Shown: positions 1-5,965 of the stretch, piece after piece
Layout: every line of letters begins with the position of its first letter
Position numbering within the stretch: position 1 is the first letter of the stretch
DNA from: CAZHZT01 sp964537285
Lineage (GTDB): Bacteria > Bacteroidota > Bacteroidia > Chitinophagales > Saprospiraceae
Length of the DNA: 6,181 nucleotides
Assembly: GCA_964537285.1 (NCBI GenBank)
Contig: CAZHZT010000196.1
Coordinates: 1 to 6,181, forward strand
Direction: 5' to 3'
Notes under the pieces: model-generated
Databases searched by the model: none
The model's input: only the letters and a program-made list of their open reading frames with translations
Told to the model about the DNA's origin: nothing
Made by a program: the position numbers and the translations under genes

Positions 1-98
1 TTTGGCCAATTCAGTAATGCCTTTAGGGCCTGATCAACGGATTGGACCCATTACCCATCAACCGGTTTTACCCACTACCGGCGAGTTTATTCATTTTA

Positions 99-120
99 GG
101 CTGCCAGCCTGTCAAAAAGC
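99..120 (+). repeat. 22-bp repeat, left copy of an inverted pair
   Basis: This segment has the core GGCTGCCAGCC followed after a few bases by CAAAAAGC. It matches the reverse complement of 6150-6171 at 20 of 22 positions. Similarity continues weakly inward with a shared ATTGAATA a few bases further on in both copies, allowing a small gap. The core is itself almost a short palindrome (AGGCTG-C-CAGCCT). It is probably a dispersed intergenic repeat; a role as the end of a mobile element spanning the four genes is possible but unsupported by any transposase. Confidence 0.55.
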
Positions 121-151
121 GTTAAGAATTGAATACAGCCTTGATTTTTTA

Positions 152-177
152 CTACTTTTTTATCAAGAAAAAAGTAG
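152..177. repeat. A/T-rich hairpin, possible terminator
   Basis: CTACTTTTTT (152-161) pairs perfectly with AAAAAAGTAG (168-177) across a 6-base loop. The loop ATCAAG can instead pair with CTTGAT just upstream (140-145), so two alternative folds are possible. On the plus strand the hairpin lacks a following T tract. The run looks like the structured intergenic repeats common in Bacteroidota genomes, which is an impression from memory and not a database match. Confidence 0.4.
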
Positions 178-220
178 ATAAAGCTATGATTAACAGAAAC
201 ATGTAAAGATTTTCAACATA

Positions 221-256
221 ATAGGAGTCATCCCGAAAATTCGGGACGACTCCTAT
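221..256 (-). terminator. Hairpin terminator downstream of gldN
   Basis: Two 17-base arms (221-237 and 240-256) flank a 2-base loop, with a GC-rich inner part TCCCGAA/TTCGGGA. There is a single imperfection at position 230 against 247. In minus-strand RNA it is a tolerated G-U pair, while in plus-strand RNA it is an A-C mismatch. The fold therefore favours the minus-strand transcript, as expected for a terminator lying 40 bp after the gldN stop. No strong U tract follows on the minus strand, so termination efficiency is uncertain. Confidence 0.7.
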
Positions 257-295
257 TTCTCCTTTTCTCTATCAAAAATAGTTGGCAGAAAGCTT

Positions 296-1177
296 CTAAT
301 AACTCCACGAATCGTGCTCGAAGTTGAAAATATCCTGTTTAATTTGTTCTGCTTTAATCAGCTGATCCAGCCCCCTGGAAAGGTAATCAAACAAACGGCG
401 GCTTCTGATGTCCTTTTCTTTATAAATATTGCTGGAAAATAAACGCATTTCGAAATAGTCTTCCCAGGTATGAAGACTGGCATCGTTGCCTTCATTGTAA
501 ACAGTATGTTGAGATAGTTTTTCACGACACTCCGGATAATAAATCCAAAACAAAGGCTTTTCATATTTAAAACTACCTGTATAGTCGTCATAGATATCAA
601 TGAGAGGAGCAATACCCAGAATCCTAACTTCAAGAGAAGAAGTTTCCTTGTTGAAGAACCAAACTTCTTTCACTCTGTAACGCTTGATGGCTTCAGGATC
701 CATATCGTTTCTTACAATCTCGAATGGTTCAGCACTAGGTTCCGGACCAAAATCAAAGAGGGTATCTGTAGATACCATAGTAGCATGCACTTCTTGAGGA
801 CTAAGCACCCGTTGAAAGCCATCGTCCGCAAATGTTCTTATGGATCCATCTTCAATTCCTGATTTGATGGCACTAAAAAGGGAGGCTTCGGGATAGGCTA
901 AAGGGAGATTCATTTTTTCTCGCGTATCAATAACATGCCAGATTCTTTTTTCCCACAAGATATCTGCTTCGCTAATAGAGGTATAGGGCAGCACCCTGCT
1001 CTCTTCAGTAAGATGTCTTGATACAATATCATCAATAGGTGGAACGGTATCAAACACGACAGGCTTAGCAGGCTCCGCGTTTTTGCCTGATGAATTGGAA
1101 GCTTGGCCGAATAGTGAACCGGTAGCCATGAAGAATACTCCGATTAAAAGGAAGCTTAACTTTTTGAAAGCAATCAT
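296..1177 (-). CDS. gldN: Gliding motility / type IX secretion protein GldN (PorN)
   Basis: The 293-residue product is a GldN/PorN homologue. In characterised type IX systems this periplasmic protein assembles with the lipoprotein GldK/PorK into rings at the outer membrane, coupled to the GldL-GldM motor. A signal peptide covers about residues 1-25 (KK, then a hydrophobic stretch, ending near FGQA). Family hallmarks that I recognise are ADILWEKRIWHVIDTREKMN (71-90), the VRNDMDPEAIKRYRVKE block (155-171) with a following WFF, EVRILGIAPL (183-192), PLFWIYYPECR (208-218), FSSNIYKE (247-254) and the C-terminal IFNFEHDSWSY (283-293). Length is normal for the family. It starts at ATG with an A/T-rich leader and stops at TAG. 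GldN genes usually follow gldK, gldL and gldM; here the upstream neighbour is a sigma-factor operon 113 bp away and non-coding DNA lies downstream. It may be a paralogue (GldO-like), with a complete gldKLMN set elsewhere. Confidence 0.93.
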   Translation of the reverse strand: MIAFKKLSFLLIGVFFMATGSLFGQASNSSGKNAEPAKPVVFDTVPPIDDIVSRHLTEESRVLPYTSISEADILWEKRIWHVIDTREKMNLPLAYPEASLFSAIKSGIEDGSIRTFADDGFQRVLSPQEVHATMVSTDTLFDFGPEPSAEPFEIVRNDMDPEAIKRYRVKEVWFFNKETSSLEVRILGIAPLIDIYDDYTGSFKYEKPLFWIYYPECREKLSQHTVYNEGNDASLHTWEDYFEMRLFSSNIYKEKDIRSRRLFDYLSRGLDQLIKAEQIKQDIFNFEHDSWSY

Positions 1178-1179
1178 AA

Positions 1180-1218
1180 TAGTATGTTTTGGGGTTTCCG
1201 TTTATTAATAACATACTA
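1180..1218 (-). promoter_or_regulatory. Leader hairpin abutting the gldN start codon
   Basis: TAGTATGTT (1180-1188) pairs perfectly with AACATACTA (1210-1218), giving a 9-bp stem with a 21-base loop whose edge lies 2 bp from the gldN ATG. In minus-strand RNA the 3' arm would cover the region where ribosomes load, so it could dampen translation. The rest of the 113-bp gap has a TATATTTTG stretch (1251-1259) that resembles, but does not match, the Bacteroidota -7 box TAnnTTTG. I found no clear -33 element. Confidence 0.4.
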
Positions 1219-1290
1219 ATAGAAACGCTGATCTTTTTCAATTATTTTACCAAAATATAAGAACTTATCGCTATCCAGCTGCTAAATGAG

Positions 1291-2553
1291 CTAAAACCGC
1301 TTCCCTACACTAACTCCCCCAAGCAAAGGCAATACGCTATAAGAGCAGTTACGCACTCCCTGATCGTACTTCAGTGGAGACTGTACCGATAATCTTAAAC
1401 CAACAAAAGTATTTTTGATCCATTCTTTACGAATAGAAAAGCTAGCCATCCCAAAAACGGCCGGACTTAAGCTGCTGGCGGGCTCCAATGCCTGGAGAAC
1501 GAACTGTTCATCCAGATAGTTGCCGTCGATTTGGGTCCAAAGGGCTACGCCCAGACCAAGGTGAGCGGATAATTCAAACGGGCTTAAGTGCCATGTTTTC
1601 CCCCCTCCTATCGTAAAATCAAGGCGTTGAAATTGATAGTAAAGCTCATAAGTCGTTTTGGAATTTCTGAGCTGAACTTCATCCATGTTGATGTAGATGC
1701 GTTCAGAGGTATTTTCAACAGCATTTATTTTTTGATTTTGCCAAACGTAATTTAAATTGAAAAACAGAAAGAACTCATCCTGAATGATGCGCTTAAAAGA
1801 AAGCCCGAGATATTGATCTAAAATAGGACTCCCTTTTTCCAGGTCCGAACAGTCTTTTTCAGAAATGCTTGGATGATACCCGATACCTCCATGAATAGCA
1901 AGCTCATTAATAAAACTTTCTTTCCTGAGGGTAGTGAAGACATTTACCGGAGAGGAGAGGAACTCTTCAGGCCCAACTTGGTTTTCTACAAAAAAGGTTT
2001 TGGAAGCTAAAAAGGAGGCTTTCGCGTTCTTTTCTGATACCAATGGATAAACATCATCATTTTTCCGTTCCTGAAACGTGATTTCTTTTAGCGGTAAGGT
2101 TTCTAAAGGCTCCATAATGCCAATACCTTTTTGCGCCTCTATAGATTCATTTCCAAAGACAATATTGTTCGATATTGGCCTTTTAGAATCGTACTTAAGG
2201 TTGGTTTCCAAAAAAGTCTTTTCCTTTGATTTTGAGGATTCATTTTTCGCTGCTTCCAATGAAACCTCCCCATTTGCAGCTTCTTCAATCACGACGGGAG
2301 CATAATTCTCAGAAGCATCCGCTTTTAGAGCCATTGGTTTTTGACTTTGAGCTTCAAACGCGAGCGGGGTATTTACGCTATTTTGAAAGAATAGCACTAC
2401 TCCACTCAAGAGGAGTGCTCCAACTAAAAGCCCACCCCAAAAGAGCCAGAATCCTCTTCTTTTTTTCCTGGGCCGGTCGATTTTTGCCCACAAAGCTTCT
2501 TTGTCAAAATCCGGATATTTATGCTGATCAAATTGATCTTGTAAATGGCTCAT
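1291..2553 (-). CDS. Probable ECF-partner membrane protein with C-terminal beta-barrel
   Basis: This 420-residue protein is not a named family that I can identify. The start is the ATG at 2553, 10 bp after the sigma stop; an in-frame TTG at 2586 would add 11 residues but lies inside the sigma gene and is less likely. Residues 1-34 are a short cytoplasmic tail (FDKEALWAKI, then the basic PRKKRRG), and 35-56 are a single membrane helix with positive-inside flanks. Residues 57-210 form a polar linker rich in Glu, Lys, Ser and Ala. Residues 215-420 alternate like about eight beta strands and end in GGVSVGKRF, with the terminal Phe common in outer-membrane barrels. Tight coupling to the sigma gene suggests that the tail binds or regulates the sigma factor (inference). 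It lacks a recognisable zinc anti-sigma domain or FecR domain. An alternative is that the C-terminal domain is a periplasmic beta fold. No obvious terminator follows, so read-through into gldN is possible. Confidence 0.75.
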   Translation of the reverse strand: MSHLQDQFDQHKYPDFDKEALWAKIDRPRKKRRGFWLFWGGLLVGALLLSGVVLFFQNSVNTPLAFEAQSQKPMALKADASENYAPVVIEEAANGEVSLEAAKNESSKSKEKTFLETNLKYDSKRPISNNIVFGNESIEAQKGIGIMEPLETLPLKEITFQERKNDDVYPLVSEKNAKASFLASKTFFVENQVGPEEFLSSPVNVFTTLRKESFINELAIHGGIGYHPSISEKDCSDLEKGSPILDQYLGLSFKRIIQDEFFLFFNLNYVWQNQKINAVENTSERIYINMDEVQLRNSKTTYELYYQFQRLDFTIGGGKTWHLSPFELSAHLGLGVALWTQIDGNYLDEQFVLQALEPASSLSPAVFGMASFSIRKEWIKNTFVGLRLSVQSPLKYDQGVRNCSYSVLPLLGGVSVGKRF

Positions 2554-2563
2554 AATTTTAGAA

Positions 2564-3112
2564 TTAAAGGTTTTCAGTAAGCTCAATAGCCTCGCGAAGT
2601 CTCTTTTTTGCTCTGGATAGGTACACCCGGCAACTATTCACATTGATGCCAAGCATGCTTGAAATCTCTTCATGGCTGTAGCCTTCAATTTCGTAAAGGT
2701 TAAAAATCAAGCGCTGTTCTTTGGGCAAGGATTCAATCAAATGAAGAAGATAGTCTAAATCAAATGGGTCGGTTTCAATTGCATCTCCCGGAACTTCCTC
2801 CTCTTGATCTAAATGCATTTCCCACTTGGCTTCTTTTTTTAAAATATCCTTGGCTGTATTAATACAAATGGATCGTATCCAGCTTTTTAAGGATCCTTTC
2901 TCGGGGTCGTATTTTTTTATGTATTGAAAAACTTTAGAAAACGTAATTTGAAGAACATCTTCGGTCGCTTGCGGATTAAAGCAGTAGCGATAGGCCGTAG
3001 CATACATCGGATTGACGTATGTATCATAAAGAAAACGCTGTGCACGTTCATTACCACGTGCACAGGCTTTTGCAAGACTTTTATCCGTTGAAAATTTTTC
3101 CTTTTTTCTCAA
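2564..3112 (-). CDS. ECF-type RNA polymerase sigma factor (sigma-70 family)
   Basis: This 182-residue protein has the length and two-domain layout of an extracytoplasmic-function sigma factor, which directs RNA polymerase to a dedicated promoter set. Region 2 spans about residues 26-92, with YRYCFNPQATEDVLQITF (41-58) and the -10-binding stretch GSLKSWIRSICINTAKD (73-89). An acidic linker (100-118) precedes region 4 at about 122-174, which includes LPKEQRLIFNLYEIEGYS (129-146) and the helix-turn-helix HEEISSMLGINVNSCRVYLS (147-166). The only plausible start is the TTG at 3112. An in-frame ATG at 3127 is cut off by TAA two codons later, and the next internal Met (residue 36) would remove part of region 2. 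GGAG at 3125-3122 lies 9 bases before the TTG. It forms an operon with the 420-aa membrane protein (10-bp gap). Targets are unknown; gldN downstream is a candidate. Confidence 0.92.
   Translation of the reverse strand: MRKKEKFSTDKSLAKACARGNERAQRFLYDTYVNPMYATAYRYCFNPQATEDVLQITFSKVFQYIKKYDPEKGSLKSWIRSICINTAKDILKKEAKWEMHLDQEEEVPGDAIETDPFDLDYLLHLIESLPKEQRLIFNLYEIEGYSHEEISSMLGINVNSCRVYLSRAKKRLREAIELTENL
3038..3065 (-). promoter_or_regulatory. Strong hairpin inside the start of the sigma coding region
   Basis: CTGTGCACGT (3038-3047) pairs perfectly with ACGTGCACAG (3056-3065) across an 8-base loop. It falls within codons 16-25 of the sigma gene (ACARGNERAQ), where messenger structure most affects early translation. 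The stem is GC-rich relative to the rest of the gene. It may be a regulatory RNA fold or DNA operator, or a chance product of codon choice. Confidence 0.35.
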
Positions 3113-3127
3113 GGTTTCTTACTCCAT
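3110..3127 (-). promoter_or_regulatory. Translation start region of the sigma factor: dead-end ATG then TTG
   Basis: Read on the minus strand, this is ATG GAG TAA GAA ACC TTG. The ATG is in frame with the sigma gene but meets a stop at its third codon, leaving a two-residue reading frame. The sigma factor must then start at TTG (3112), with GGAG nine bases upstream acting as a possible ribosome site. This could be a minimal upstream reading frame controlling initiation, a nonsense change in the ancestral start, or a sequence error. Confidence 0.6.
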
Positions 3128-3133
3128 TTATAA

Positions 3134-3317
3134 TAGACTTGTTCTGCAGCTGCTTAATGGGCTTAAATGGCCAAATTTTATTTTATACTACGTTGAAAAT
3201 ACTCGACGTAGCTATGGCTCCCGAAGGCGTTCGGGACAAGTCATGCCTGCGCTTTTCGCCTTGTCTAAAATAAAATTTGGGCAATTACGCTCCATCAGCA
3301 GCTACAGAACAAGTCTA
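3134..3317. mobile_element. MITE-like element with 52-bp imperfect terminal inverted repeats
   Basis: The outer arms (3134-3185 and 3266-3317) match as inverted repeats at 44 of 52 positions, including a perfect 13-bp tip TAGACTTGTTCTG. The same 4-bp sequence ATAA lies on each side (3130-3133 and 3318-3321), as a target-site duplication would. The interior (3186-3265) has no gene but folds further: CTACGTTGA/TCGACGTAG (3188-3196 with 3203-3211, one mismatch), TCCCGAA/TTCGGGA (3219-3225 with 3230-3236), and GACAAG/CTTGTC (3235-3240 with 3260-3265). I cannot assign an insertion-sequence family. The element sits between the lipoprotein terminator and the start of the sigma gene, so it supplies the sigma leader and perhaps its promoter. 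Confidence 0.65.
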
Positions 3318-3321
3318 ATAA

Positions 3322-3379
3322 TAATTTTGAGTTATTTGATTGCTTCCCGGCCGGGAAGCAATCAAATAACTCAAAATTA
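3322..3379 (-). terminator. Perfect 58-bp palindrome after the lipoprotein gene
   Basis: Two identical 29-base arms (3322-3350 and 3351-3379) meet with no spacer at CCCGG|CCGGG. There is no mismatch over the whole length. It begins 8 bp after the stop of the 837-aa gene, the expected place for a terminator, and the GC-rich centre with A/T-rich outer stem suits that role. No clean U tract follows on the minus strand. As DNA it could also extrude as a cruciform or bind a dimeric protein. Confidence 0.7.
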
Positions 3380-3387
3380 CCAAATAA

Positions 3388-5901
3388 TTAAAAATCATTT
3401 AGCCAGCCAACATTATCTGCCCATGTCCAATTGTTGAATACTGATTTATCTGCACCGACAGAAGCTTGTGTTACCACCGTATTTTCAGCAGCGAATTGAG
3501 CATCAAAGGCCGCATCGTTTCCTGAAGGAGCGATGTCATTACTGACATCAGCTAAGCTTCCTGCAGCTAAATTAAATTCATTTCCGGATATAATGATTAA
3601 TCCATCAAAATAGTTGACCGATTCCTGATCATCATTTAATTCAATATCCGCTTGGAAATTAAAATCAAAGAAATAACAGTTTTGCACACTAGATTTTGCA
3701 TTATTACGGAAAACAATCATTTCCAGATCGGCTACATCCATACCGCTCCCTTTCAATGAGCCATTTTGGAAAATGCTGGTACCATTTGTATTGATCGTTC
3801 CTTGCGGTCCATCAATTTCCATAGCATGATTGGCATCCTCCTGCCCGCGGTAAATAAAATTATTAAATGTTCCATCATATCCCTGATCTACATCATAGCC
3901 ATCATCTCCGGTGAACATTACTACTAAGTTAGTAAGATCAACGGTACCCCCAATACATTCAAAGCCGTCATCTAAACCACCTATAACTTCCACTTTATCG
4001 ATGGTCGTTCCGGCTCCTACGCCAGCCAGGGTAAGACCATTTAGCTCATTGCCTGCGCCAATATTTACTCCTGAGTGGCGAATGGATACATACCTAAGCA
4101 CCCCACTGTTATCATCCGGATCATTTCCTCCGTAATAAACCAAAGGATCACTCGCAATCAGGCCTTCTATTTTTCCATCTGCATTAAACTCATCGGAAAC
4201 AGGGGCATTCCCTAAGAGCATTACCCCTCCCCAAAGACCTTGATCTTTTTCTGATAAATTAGGGCTAACAATGGCTCCAGGCTGAATTTCATCCAAGGCA
4301 GAAGTGAAAATAATAGGAGACGCCTCGGTTCCCTCTGCCAGGAGCTTCCCACCTCTGGCAACCATTAAGAAACTTGCATTGACGCCCTCTCCTGGTTGCC
4401 CCTTTACAACTACGCCAGGTTCAATGGTTAAGGTAACTCCCGGTTCCACTGTTACTCGACCGAATAGCAAGTAGGTTCGTCCGCTAACCCAAGTCACATC
4501 CGTAGAAAGGTTTCCAGCTACGGGTGTTGGTTGGCCAGGGTCAAATTCTTCGCATAAGGCAATGCCTCCCAGGTCGTAGGTATTTTGCCCCGAAGAAATT
4601 TGTATTGTAAGCTCTTCACTGGTTAGATTGGCAATCGTTTCAAAAAGTTGGGTTTTTAATTCCCCTTTTTCGGATAAGCTGAGTTTAAAATTACCATTTT
4701 CATCTGTCAATGTGTAATCTAGTTGCCCATTAAGGGTATAAGTAACAATGGCGTTGTTCACGCTCGCGCCATTACAATCAACTGCCTGACCAGTGACATG
4801 GAAGAATTCTTCATTTATAATGACAATGCCCAGATCCTCTGGATTCGTAAACGTTCCTAAATTGGTAGGCTCAGAAAGATTGTTATCGATCGCAACGCGC
4901 ATAACAATAGGCTCACCATTTGGTACCTCCACGCATAAAGAGCCATTATTATCCGTCGTTCCGGTGGCATAGTGAATATTTAAATCCGTAGAAGATACCA
5001 GATAAGTGAAATTAGCAATAGGTGCATTGTTAAGATCATGCAGATCCATGCAAATGGTTACGGGTTCGAAATTAGCATCTATGTTCCACCAGGAGAAATG
5101 CGATACTTCCGCTTCCCAATGGTCGCCTTGAAGGGTAGCCATTCCTTCTTCTATCCATTTTCCACTGTTCTCGTCCATACTCCAAAGCGGAATTTCATTG
5201 GGTGTATTCCCTGCATATATGGTTGGAATGGGGAAATGGATGGTAGCTGTTTGACCAGCAGGAATCTGCAATTCGTTCCCGGCTGGATCAAAAAGCTCAA
5301 TAGCATACATACCAAATGATTGTAAAGTGTAGGGTTGATTATCAGCGCCCACAGCGGTCATGTTACCTGGAGCGAGATTAAGAAAATCGTCACTATCAGG
5401 GTTGTAGTAATAACTTTGAACGGTAACCTCACCAGAATAAGGGTTGTTATTGGCATCCACTAAGCCAGAAGGCAAGGTTAATTGTCCGCCCGCACTAATC
5501 TCGCCGGAAAGTCCGGCAGGAATTTGCGATTGCATTTGGAAGTTGGTCATGGTTACCTCAATGGTACCTCTGCTGTCCGGAGCACCCTTTAAACGTTTCA
5601 CCTGTTTCATCATGCCGTTTTTCTCAAGAGCAACGGGAAGGCCATCTACAGGAATGTCTAAATTATCCATCAGGATGATTCCGCGTCCATCTGATTCCCA
5701 GGAATTGCTCATTAAGCTGCTTTCCAGGCGAACACCACTAATGGGTTGATTTTGCTCATCCACCACTTTGATTAAAAAGGAAACGTCTTGGTATTCATTT
5801 AAATTAAGAATACTGGTTTCCGTGCTGATTTGATCGTCCTGCTTGCAATTTGTCAATGCCAGGGCGATAAGTAGAAAAAAACTGAACTTTAGGTATTTCA
5901 T
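3388..5901 (-). CDS. Surface lipoprotein with Ig-like repeats and a C-terminal beta-helix
   Basis: This 837-residue protein begins with a lipoprotein signal peptide and lipobox LTNC (Cys19). The following KQDD resembles the Lys-plus-acidic export signal of Bacteroidota surface lipoproteins, so the outer face of the outer membrane is the likely site. Residues 40-120 look like a carboxypeptidase-regulatory-like fold (LIKVVDEQNQPISGVRLESS). Residues 128-275 resemble the extracellular domain seen in CILP/FAM171-type proteins (FGMYAIELFDPAGNELQIPA, then IPLWSMDENSGKW and HFSWWNID). Two more Ig-like segments follow at about 279-365 and 366-450. Residues 463-837 read as a right-handed parallel beta-helix: VTVEPGVTLTIEPGVVVKG, GGKLLAEGTEASPIIFTS, LRYVSIRHSG, LNGLTLAGVGAGTTIDKVEV and the acidic GDDGYDVDQGYDG (665-677). 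No catalytic residues can be assigned and there is no type IX C-terminal sorting domain. Glycan binding or cleavage, or adhesion, is plausible. The ATG start is supported by the signal peptide. It is probably transcribed alone. Confidence 0.85.
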   Translation of the reverse strand: MKYLKFSFFLLIALALTNCKQDDQISTETSILNLNEYQDVSFLIKVVDEQNQPISGVRLESSLMSNSWESDGRGIILMDNLDIPVDGLPVALEKNGMMKQVKRLKGAPDSRGTIEVTMTNFQMQSQIPAGLSGEISAGGQLTLPSGLVDANNNPYSGEVTVQSYYYNPDSDDFLNLAPGNMTAVGADNQPYTLQSFGMYAIELFDPAGNELQIPAGQTATIHFPIPTIYAGNTPNEIPLWSMDENSGKWIEEGMATLQGDHWEAEVSHFSWWNIDANFEPVTICMDLHDLNNAPIANFTYLVSSTDLNIHYATGTTDNNGSLCVEVPNGEPIVMRVAIDNNLSEPTNLGTFTNPEDLGIVIINEEFFHVTGQAVDCNGASVNNAIVTYTLNGQLDYTLTDENGNFKLSLSEKGELKTQLFETIANLTSEELTIQISSGQNTYDLGGIALCEEFDPGQPTPVAGNLSTDVTWVSGRTYLLFGRVTVEPGVTLTIEPGVVVKGQPGEGVNASFLMVARGGKLLAEGTEASPIIFTSALDEIQPGAIVSPNLSEKDQGLWGGVMLLGNAPVSDEFNADGKIEGLIASDPLVYYGGNDPDDNSGVLRYVSIRHSGVNIGAGNELNGLTLAGVGAGTTIDKVEVIGGLDDGFECIGGTVDLTNLVVMFTGDDGYDVDQGYDGTFNNFIYRGQEDANHAMEIDGPQGTINTNGTSIFQNGSLKGSGMDVADLEMIVFRNNAKSSVQNCYFFDFNFQADIELNDDQESVNYFDGLIIISGNEFNLAAGSLADVSNDIAPSGNDAAFDAQFAAENTVVTQASVGADKSVFNNWTWADNVGWLNDF

Positions 5902-5929
5902 AAGTTTATATTTTTCTGAAAATGTTATT

Positions 5930-5965
5930 ATTGCTCCGTGAACTACTTAACCTTCCGGGAGCAAT
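5930..5965 (-). promoter_or_regulatory. Leader hairpin upstream of the lipoprotein gene
   Basis: ATTGCTCC (5930-5937) pairs with GGAGCAAT (5958-5965), an 8-bp stem with a 20-base loop, 28 bp ahead of the lipoprotein ATG. It could be a 5' untranslated structure or an operator half-site pair. A chance occurrence cannot be ruled out. Confidence 0.3.

Larger units (their letters stand above)
1..295. other. Non-coding left flank holding repeats and a terminator
   Basis: I see no convincing gene here. One plus-strand frame is open from base 2 to a stop at 178-180, but its end runs through the repeat and hairpin at 99-177 and reads as a low-complexity Leu/Phe peptide, so I treat it as spurious. The stretch holds three copies of an ACCCAYT-like heptamer (46-52, 53-59, 70-76), a short repeat shared with the other window end (99-120), an A/T-rich hairpin (152-177) and the presumed gldN terminator (221-256). 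A gene ending just left of the window cannot be excluded. Confidence 0.6.

Noticed and set aside
2..180. Plus-strand open frame of 59 codons running off the left edge
   Set aside because: Its second half is translated from the repeat and the A/T-rich hairpin (ending SLDFLLLFYQEKSR), a pattern typical of spurious frames; no family is recognisable.
358..633. Second minus-strand frame of 91 codons inside gldN
   Set aside because: It overlaps the conserved GldN C-terminus in another frame and encodes nothing recognisable.
2078..2555. Plus-strand open frames opposite the 420-aa gene
   Set aside because: They are antisense to a gene with clear domain structure and show no recognisable protein features.
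2554..2586. Upstream TTG start for the 420-aa protein
   Set aside because: It would overlap the sigma gene by 23 bp and add a tail not needed by the topology; the ATG at 2553 sits 10 bp after the sigma stop.
3171..3180. TAAAATTTG on the minus strand as a Bacteroidota -7 box for the sigma operon
   Set aside because: The spacing is one base too long for TAnnTTTG and no -33 element is visible, so I do not call a promoter.
3131..3379. CRISPR array or tRNA/rRNA gene in the repeat block
   Set aside because: The repeats are inverted and unspaced, with no regular direct repeats, and no cloverleaf or ribosomal RNA signature is present.
3019..3437. Plus-strand open frames over the sigma start and the inverted-repeat block
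   Set aside because: They cross two genes' ends and the repeat block, with no family similarity.
3911..5749. Several plus-strand open frames opposite the lipoprotein gene
   Set aside because: They are antisense shadows; the minus-strand frame has a signal peptide and coherent domains over its full length.
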